Part shown: in pieces, positions 22,072-26,163 of the stretch
Layout: each line of letters begins with the position of its first letter
Position numbering within the stretch: position 1 is the first letter of the stretch
Assembly: GCA_001618615.1 (NCBI GenBank)
Contig: LKHB01000113.1
Coordinates: 1-26,163 of the forward strand
Origin: Fermentibacter danicus
GTDB taxonomy: Bacteria; Fermentibacterota; Fermentibacteria; Fermentibacterales; Fermentibacteraceae
Length of the DNA stretch: 26,163 nt
Reading direction: 5' to 3'
Translations under genes and position numbers: made by a program
Notes under the pieces: model-generated
What the model was told of the DNA's origin: nothing
Seen by the model: the letters and a program-made list of their open reading frames with translations, nothing else
The model's database searches: none

Positions 22072-22794
22072 ATGAGAACGGCAACCGTGGTCGTATTGCT
22101 GCTGCTCTGCGGAGCGGCCTTCGGACAGGATACCTGTGCGTATCCGCGGCAGATATCGGTGACAGGATCGGGCATCGCCTGGCTGAAGCCGGACATGGCG
22201 GTGATAACCTTCGGAGCGGATGTCACCGGGTACTCTCCTGCGGAGGCGGTCGACAGGGCGTCCAATCTGATGGAGGGAGCACGCAGGGCCGCGATGCGCC
22301 TCGGCGTCGCCGAGGAGGACATAGCCACGAGTTCCTACAGCATGTGGACGGAGTACGAGTACGACAGCAGCACCTACGAGTACACCGACGTCCGGATCTA
22401 CCATGTCACAGACTACGCCTCGCTCAAGCTCTACGACATGGAGGACGTCGGCGAGGTTCTCGCCGCGCTGGTGCAGGGAGGAGCCAACTGCATATCCGGG
22501 GTCTCCTTCTCGATAACCGACAAGACCCCGGCATACGACGAAGCCCGGCGGATAGCCGTGGAGGACGCCAGGAACAGGGCCGAACAGCTCGCGGAAGCCA
22601 CCGGAGTGACTCTCGGCGAGCCGACCATGATCAGCGAGTACTCCTACGACTACTACGACCCGTACTACGGATACGGCGGGATGCCCGCCACCATCACCTC
22701 GGACGAGAGCGGCATGGCGATGTCGGCCCCGTCCATCAGCCCGTCCATGATGTCCGTGCAGACAAGCGTCTCCATCACCTACGGGATGGAATAG
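22072..22794 (+). CDS. Exported SIMPL (DUF541) domain protein
   Basis: The 240-residue product has a Sec signal peptide (MRTATVVVLLLLCGAAFGQ). The mature part matches the SIMPL/DUF541 family: ISVTGSGIAWLKPDMAVITFG (similar to the usual I-x-V-x-G-x-G beginning), AAMRLGVAEEDIATSSYS, VTDYASLKLYDMEDVGEVLAALVQGGANCISGVSFSI, and ARRIAVEDARNRAEQLAEATGVTLGEP. Family members are periplasmic or outer-membrane proteins such as BP26 of Brucella and E. coli YggE, linked to stress but of unclear mechanism. The C-terminal part has a Tyr/Met/Ser-rich insert (YYDPYYGYGG). The ATG at 22072 is chosen because AGAGGAGG is just before it. The last 16 bp overlap the convergent peptidase gene. Confidence 0.93.
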   Translation: MRTATVVVLLLLCGAAFGQDTCAYPRQISVTGSGIAWLKPDMAVITFGADVTGYSPAEAVDRASNLMEGARRAAMRLGVAEEDIATSSYSMWTEYEYDSSTYEYTDVRIYHVTDYASLKLYDMEDVGEVLAALVQGGANCISGVSFSITDKTPAYDEARRIAVEDARNRAEQLAEATGVTLGEPTMISEYSYDYYDPYYGYGGMPATITSDESGMAMSAPSISPSMMSVQTSVSITYGME

Positions 22795-24896
22795 CGCAGA
22801 GCGGCCTCGGAGCGGAGCAGACCTATCAGGAAGGCCTGCTCCGTGGCCGCATTCTTCAGCCAGCCGAACCGGCCGGACTCTCCGGCGTGACCCGCCCCCA
22901 TGTCGATCCGGAAGACGACAGGGTCATCGTCCGTCCTGAGCCTGCGAATCCTGGCCACCCACTTCGACGGCTCCCAGTAGCAGACCTGCGAATCGTTCCA
23001 GCCGGCGGTCACGAACATGGCGGGATAGTCCGCAGCCGCAACGTTGTCGTAGGGCGAGTAGGACAGCATGTACTCGTAGAAAGCGGGAACCGACGGATCG
23101 CCCCACTCCTCGTACTCGTTAGTGGTAAGCGGTATGCCCGGATCGAGCATCGTAGTCACCACGTCCACGAAGGGGACGTTGGCGATCACCCCCCTGAAGA
23201 GCCCGGGGCTCATGTTGGTGACGGCGCCGACCAGCAGGCCGCCCGCGCTGCCTCCCCTGGCGAACATCCTATCCCGGCTGGTGACGCCGGTATTCACCAG
23301 GTACTCGGCGCAGGCGATAAAGTCCAGAAACGTATTCCTCTTGTTCATCAGCCTGCCGTCCTCGTACCATTCCCTGCCCATCTCCGAACCGCCCCTCACG
23401 TGGGCGATCGCGAAGACGAAACCCCTGTCTAGCAGACTGAGCATCGAACTGGAGAACCAGGGATCGGAGCTGTAGCCATAGGCGCCGTACCCTTCGAGCA
23501 GGAGGGGCCTGTCCACCGGGTCGCCCATGTCGGAGCGCCAGACCATGGAGATGGGAACCTCGACCCCGTCATGGGAAGGGGCGTACATCACGGTCGAGCT
23601 GTAGCGCGATCCGTCGAAGCCGCCGCCTACGGAATCCTGCTTGAGTACCGACGAGATCCCGGTGGACAGGTCCAACGACCTGGTCTGGACCGGGGTCGTG
23701 AAGGAACAGTACCCGTATCGCACGAGACGGTCGGACGGCCTCCTGTTGCTCTCGAACCAGATCGAGGACGGTTCGTCGCCGCCGGCCGCCACGGATTCGG
23801 AACCGGAGGCGAGGTTCACTGTGCGCAGTTCGGAGAAGCCGCCGCTCTTCACGAGCATCGCGACAAAGCCCGGGAAGGCCTCGATCGATTCGATCAGCAC
23901 GTCGTCCCTCGCAGGCACGACCTCCGTCCAGTGCTGCCCCGAGGGTTCGACGACCGGCGCCGACATCACGCGGAAGTTCTTCGCCCCGAGATTCGTCAGG
24001 ATGTAGAGCGTGTCGCCCAGGGCCTCTACGCTGTACTCGTGGCCGGGGGCCCTGGGCTCGACCACCGAGAAGGCTCCCTGCGGATCGTCCGCGTCCAGTA
24101 TCCAGGTCTCGCACGACTCGGTGCTGGACGTCTGGATCAGAACGTAACCGTCGTCGGAGGACTTGTACACGTAAGGCCAGAACATGGGGTCGTTCTCTTC
24201 GAAGACGGTCTCGTCGTCTTCCTCCGGGGTTCCCAGCGTGTGTCTCATTATCCGGCAGGTGCGCCAGGTGCTGTCCAGCGCGCCGTAGAAGACCGTCCTC
24301 GAATCGTTGCCCCAGACGAGGCTGCCGTCGGTGGTCCTGATGGTGTCGTTCAGGAGTCTTCCGGATTCCATCTCCGAAAAGACCAGGGTGTAGTCGAGCG
24401 AGCCGGTTGTGTCGAAGACGATGCCCGCGATCGCTCCGTCGGGGCTTGTCCGGGGCCAGGCGTCCATGTAGTCCCTGCCCTCGGCGAGGGCCGTCACGTC
24501 GAGCACGATGGCGGCGGGCCCTCCCGCCTCGGGGCGCCTCAGGTACAACGGATACTCGCTGCCTTCGTCGAAGCGGCTCCAGTACAGGAAGCCGCCGTAT
24601 GGATACGGAACCGAGGAGTCGGACAGGGCGATTCGCGATGCCATCTCCGACATCAGACTGTCCACCAGAGGCTCCAGTGGGGCCAGGAGGGAGTCGGCGT
24701 AGGCGTTCTCGGCCTCCAGACAGGCGAGCACCGCCGGATCATTCCTGTCGCGCATCCAGTAGTACTCGTCGATTCTGTCGCCGTTGGGCGATTCGACCGT
24801 GAAAGGGCGCATCTCCGCCACCGGCTCGGAGGGACTGCTCCCGCCCGGGATCAGCACATAAAGGATCAGGAGAAAGACGGCGGTCGGGCAAGGCAT
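22779..24896 (-). CDS. ptrB: Exported prolyl oligopeptidase family (S9A, oligopeptidase B-like) serine peptidase
   Basis: The 705-residue protein begins with a signal peptide (MPCPTAVFLLILYVLIPGG), unlike the cytoplasmic E. coli enzyme. The N-terminal half (about 30-420) is the beta-propeller gate that limits substrates to short peptides; it starts with YYWMRDRNDPAVLACLEAENAY, split here as YYWMRDRNDP and LEAENAY. The C-terminal alpha/beta hydrolase has LEGYGAYG, AHVRGGSEMG, the nucleophile GGSAGG, the Asp in TAGWNDSQV and the His in GAGHAG. GGSEMGREWYE and the RGGSE stretch fit oligopeptidase B, which cleaves after basic residues; subfamily call is likely, not certain. The start is ATG at 24896 with GGAGG 6 bases before it. 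It overlaps the SIMPL gene by 16 bp at its end. Confidence 0.93.
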   Translation of the reverse strand: MPCPTAVFLLILYVLIPGGSSPSEPVAEMRPFTVESPNGDRIDEYYWMRDRNDPAVLACLEAENAYADSLLAPLEPLVDSLMSEMASRIALSDSSVPYPYGGFLYWSRFDEGSEYPLYLRRPEAGGPAAIVLDVTALAEGRDYMDAWPRTSPDGAIAGIVFDTTGSLDYTLVFSEMESGRLLNDTIRTTDGSLVWGNDSRTVFYGALDSTWRTCRIMRHTLGTPEEDDETVFEENDPMFWPYVYKSSDDGYVLIQTSSTESCETWILDADDPQGAFSVVEPRAPGHEYSVEALGDTLYILTNLGAKNFRVMSAPVVEPSGQHWTEVVPARDDVLIESIEAFPGFVAMLVKSGGFSELRTVNLASGSESVAAGGDEPSSIWFESNRRPSDRLVRYGYCSFTTPVQTRSLDLSTGISSVLKQDSVGGGFDGSRYSSTVMYAPSHDGVEVPISMVWRSDMGDPVDRPLLLEGYGAYGYSSDPWFSSSMLSLLDRGFVFAIAHVRGGSEMGREWYEDGRLMNKRNTFLDFIACAEYLVNTGVTSRDRMFARGGSAGGLLVGAVTNMSPGLFRGVIANVPFVDVVTTMLDPGIPLTTNEYEEWGDPSVPAFYEYMLSYSPYDNVAAADYPAMFVTAGWNDSQVCYWEPSKWVARIRRLRTDDDPVVFRIDMGAGHAGESGRFGWLKNAATEQAFLIGLLRSEAALRYSIP

Positions 24897-24935
24897 GGGT
24901 GACCTCCAGCGCTTGTTTGTTCCGTATGGATCCCG

Positions 24936-25250
24936 TCAGTAGTAGTACCAGATGCTGGAGTAGTCCGAGATGTCCTCTCCGTCGGCCGCCAGTCTGGACA
25001 GGTAGTCCAGCACGGGCACGTCCCTCCCCAGGTATCCTCTCTGCCGGGCCAGGTTCTTCTCCCAGGGGTGGAACTCGTAGTACCACGAACCATCGGGCAT
25101 CACGGAAACCAGATCCCTGTTCTGACAGGCCAGAAGATAGTTCTTTCCAAGACCGGGGACATTGTAGACCGGAGTGTCCGTCCTGCGGGTTCCGGGAAGA
25201 AGGCGCGCCTCCTCCAGATACTCCCGGAGTATCCTGGCGATGGGCACCAT
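24936..25250 (-). CDS. Small protein of unknown function upstream of the oligopeptidase gene
   Basis: A 104-residue soluble product is predicted from ATG at 25250 (GGAG 3 bases before it, GGAGG 11 before). The frame is open to a TTG at 25304, which would add 18 residues without a ribosome site. It starts with an amphipathic helix (VPIARILREYLEEARLL), continues with PVYNVPGLGKNYLLACQNRD and VSVMPDGSWYYEFHPWEKN, and ends with an aromatic tail SSIWYYY. No family is recognised. It lies 39 bp before the oligopeptidase gene on the same strand and is probably co-transcribed with it. Confidence 0.6.
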   Translation of the reverse strand: MVPIARILREYLEEARLLPGTRRTDTPVYNVPGLGKNYLLACQNRDLVSVMPDGSWYYEFHPWEKNLARQRGYLGRDVPVLDYLSRLAADGEDISDYSSIWYYY

Positions 25251-25320
25251 GTACTCCGCAGCCTCCGGCTTGCGGCTGCACCTGTGGCTGTCGCCGGGGA
25301 ACAACCCGATGGCGCCGTGC

Positions 25321-25326
25321 TATAAT
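25321..25326 (+). promoter_or_regulatory. -10 box directly before the 111-residue gene
   Basis: TATAAT ends 9 bases before the ATG at 25336, and GGAACA at 25298-25303 is a poor -35 at 17 bp. This gives a leader of only a few bases and no Shine-Dalgarno sequence. The same AT patch reads TATTAT on the minus strand and may also serve the divergent small gene. Confidence 0.5.
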
Positions 25327-25335
25327 ACTAAAAGT

Positions 25336-25671
25336 ATGGGAACGATGGTTTCACTGCTTCTGTCCGTATGGCTTTCCGTCTTCCCGCCTCCGGTGATCAC
25401 GGAAGGCGGCCCCGGCGTGTCCTCCGTAATCGATGCCGCGACGGACGGGGAGGAAACCTGTCGCCCCGGCCGTGAAGCCATGCTCTTCCCCCGGGGTATC
25501 GAATCCATGGCGGCCGGCCCGGCGTCCCGCGATCGCAAGGCTCTCATCTCCATCCCGGAATGGCTGGATTCCTTCCTCGACCGGGCGCCGTCCCTCCGCG
25601 GCACCGGCTTGAGCCTCCGTCTCGACCGGAGGAGTTTCGTCCTGGGCTACTCGCTCGACCTCAGCATATGA
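25336..25671 (+). CDS. Small putative exported protein of unknown function
   Basis: The 111-residue product begins with a hydrophobic stretch (MGTMVSLLLSVWLSVFPPPVIT) that could be a signal peptide or anchor. The rest is polar, with one Cys, an IPEWLDSFLDRAP helix and a SLRLDRRSFVLGYSLDLSI ending with strand-like alternation. The ATG at 25336 is chosen because TATAAT lies just upstream; the frame is open further back but the added part would run through the promoter. Translation without a Shine-Dalgarno site would be needed. The stop is followed after 2 bases by a strong hairpin. No family is recognised. Confidence 0.55.
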   Translation: MGTMVSLLLSVWLSVFPPPVITEGGPGVSSVIDAATDGEETCRPGREAMLFPRGIESMAAGPASRDRKALISIPEWLDSFLDRAPSLRGTGLSLRLDRRSFVLGYSLDLSI

Positions 25672-25673
25672 AA

Positions 25674-25697
25674 GGGGCGCCGGTCGCCCGGCGCCCC
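25674..25697. terminator. Bidirectional hairpin terminator between convergent genes
   Basis: A perfect 10-bp stem GGGGCGCCGG/CCGGCGCCCC with the loop TCGC lies between the ends of the 111-residue gene (25671) and the Ig-repeat gene (25717). T runs are poor: the plus side has none and the minus side has TTTC. It may work from both sides with other factors. Confidence 0.65.
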
Positions 25698-25716
25698 GCC
25701 TGTGTCGGATTCCGTT

Positions 25717-26163
25717 CTAGTTGACCGTTAGAGGTATCCAGGTGATCGTCGTGTTGGGATTGGTGGCCTCGGTCGCGAAGCGGATCTCGTAGTCGCCCGG
25801 AACGTCCGGAGCCGTGAAGTTCAGGGTGCCGGCACCGCTGACGTAGTGCCACTCCCATCCCGCCCACTCGCCCTCGGGGGTTCCGGAGGGGACGACTATC
25901 ACGTACTCGCCCGCTGCCGTGGCGCCGGTCCATGTGACATCGAAGGACGATCCGGCAGTCACGTCGGCGGGAGCGTGGAGGACCACGCCGTCGGCGCCGT
26001 TGATCACGACCGTCGCCTTCGCGAGAGTGGAGTCGGGTTCGGTCGTCTCGGTGGCGAAACGGACCTCGTAGCTGCCTGCGGGCGCCCGCATCGGGGCGGA
26101 GAAGGTCAGCGGGTTGCCCGTGCTGACGTAGTACCACTCCGAACCGGCCCAGTCACCCTCGGG
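25717..26163 (-). CDS. Secreted protein with about 95-residue Ig-like repeats, 5' end beyond the right edge
   Basis: The last 148 residues are visible. They contain one full and one partial repeat of an Ig-like beta-sandwich: DVTAGSSFDVTWTG, then GEYVIVVPSGTPEGEWAG, EWHYVSG, LNFTAP and YEIRFATE, the last four motifs also seen one unit earlier as PEGDWAG, EWYYVS, LTFSAP and YEVRFATE. Such VxWTG...GEYI...APxxxGxYExR modules occur in secreted or VWA-linked proteins of many bacteria. The protein ends ITWIPLTVN without an obvious anchor. The ATG at 26091 is internal, since the frame and homology continue to the edge. It ends 27 bp after (on its strand before) a strong hairpin. Confidence 0.85.
   Translation of the reverse strand, partial: PEGDWAGSEWYYVSTGNPLTFSAPMRAPAGSYEVRFATETTEPDSTLAKATVVINGADGVVLHAPADVTAGSSFDVTWTGATAAGEYVIVVPSGTPEGEWAGWEWHYVSGAGTLNFTAPDVPGDYEIRFATEATNPNTTITWIPLTVN
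25717..26163 (-). repeat. Tandem coding repeat, 285-bp period
   Basis: The codons for PEG(E/D)WAG end at 25878 and at 26163, exactly 285 bp (95 codons) apart. From there, about 37-39 residues run in parallel up to FATE, with the last copy two residues shorter. At least two units exist; more probably lie beyond the edge. Confidence 0.8.

Noticed and set aside
1..26163. CRISPR arrays, insertion sequences, integrases, toxin-antitoxin pairs, prophage genes
   Set aside because: No regularly spaced short repeats, transposase or recombinase motifs, or phage-like genes were found on either strand.

Overview
The window is GC-rich, densely packed bacterial DNA. About 23 protein genes and one tRNA gene are visible, and no stretch of more than about 300 bases lacks a gene. 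Signal peptides, lipoboxes, a peptidase fused to a probable outer-membrane beta-barrel and many secreted proteins point to a diderm bacterium. With the housekeeping gene order and a high share of unrecognisable secreted proteins, this suggests an uncultured lineage of the FCB / candidate-phylum type (Fermentibacteria- or Eisenbacteria-like). That placement is inference only. Three two-base N gaps (14117, 15508, 16385) show it is a scaffolded draft or metagenome assembly.

Region 1 (1-8428, all minus strand) is a conserved housekeeping block. In transcription order it holds tRNA-Val(GAC), thrS, infC, rpmI, rplT, a small coiled-coil protein, zapA, rny, a ymdB-like phosphodiesterase, a polyprenyl synthase and dxs, which runs off the left edge. 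Neighbours overlap or nearly touch (TGATG, GTGA, a 14-bp overlap), so they form one or two operons linking translation, division, RNA decay and isoprenoid synthesis. The tRNA has a good sigma70-type promoter and lies 39 bp upstream of thrS. infC probably starts at AUA or AUC inside the end of thrS.

Region 2 (8425-13688) is a mixed accessory region. It holds a MOSC-domain protein, a small membrane protein, a tyrosine/dual-specificity phosphatase, an unknown lipoprotein, a secreted protein bracketed by a textbook promoter and a perfect intrinsic terminator, a polytopic membrane protein and a small exported protein.

Region 3 (13847-17162) holds an M1-type metallopeptidase with a C-terminal beta-barrel-like domain, convergent with an unknown lipoprotein. 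The assembly gap at 16385 removes the 3' ends of both. A second gap changes the reading frame of the peptidase gene and probably hides about 100 bp.

Region 4 (17304-21928) pairs a NifX/NifB-type protein with a DUF134 regulator that appears to be transcribed leaderless from a promoter containing an inverted repeat. Upstream of it lies a 1253-residue protein with two class III cyclase domains, an AAA-type ATPase and TPR repeats, the layout of mammalian soluble adenylyl cyclase.

Region 5 (22072-26163) holds a SIMPL-domain exported protein, an exported prolyl oligopeptidase/oligopeptidase B-like enzyme that overlaps it tail to tail, two small unknown genes that diverge, and the 3' end of a secreted protein built of about 95-residue Ig-like repeats. 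That last gene runs off the right edge.
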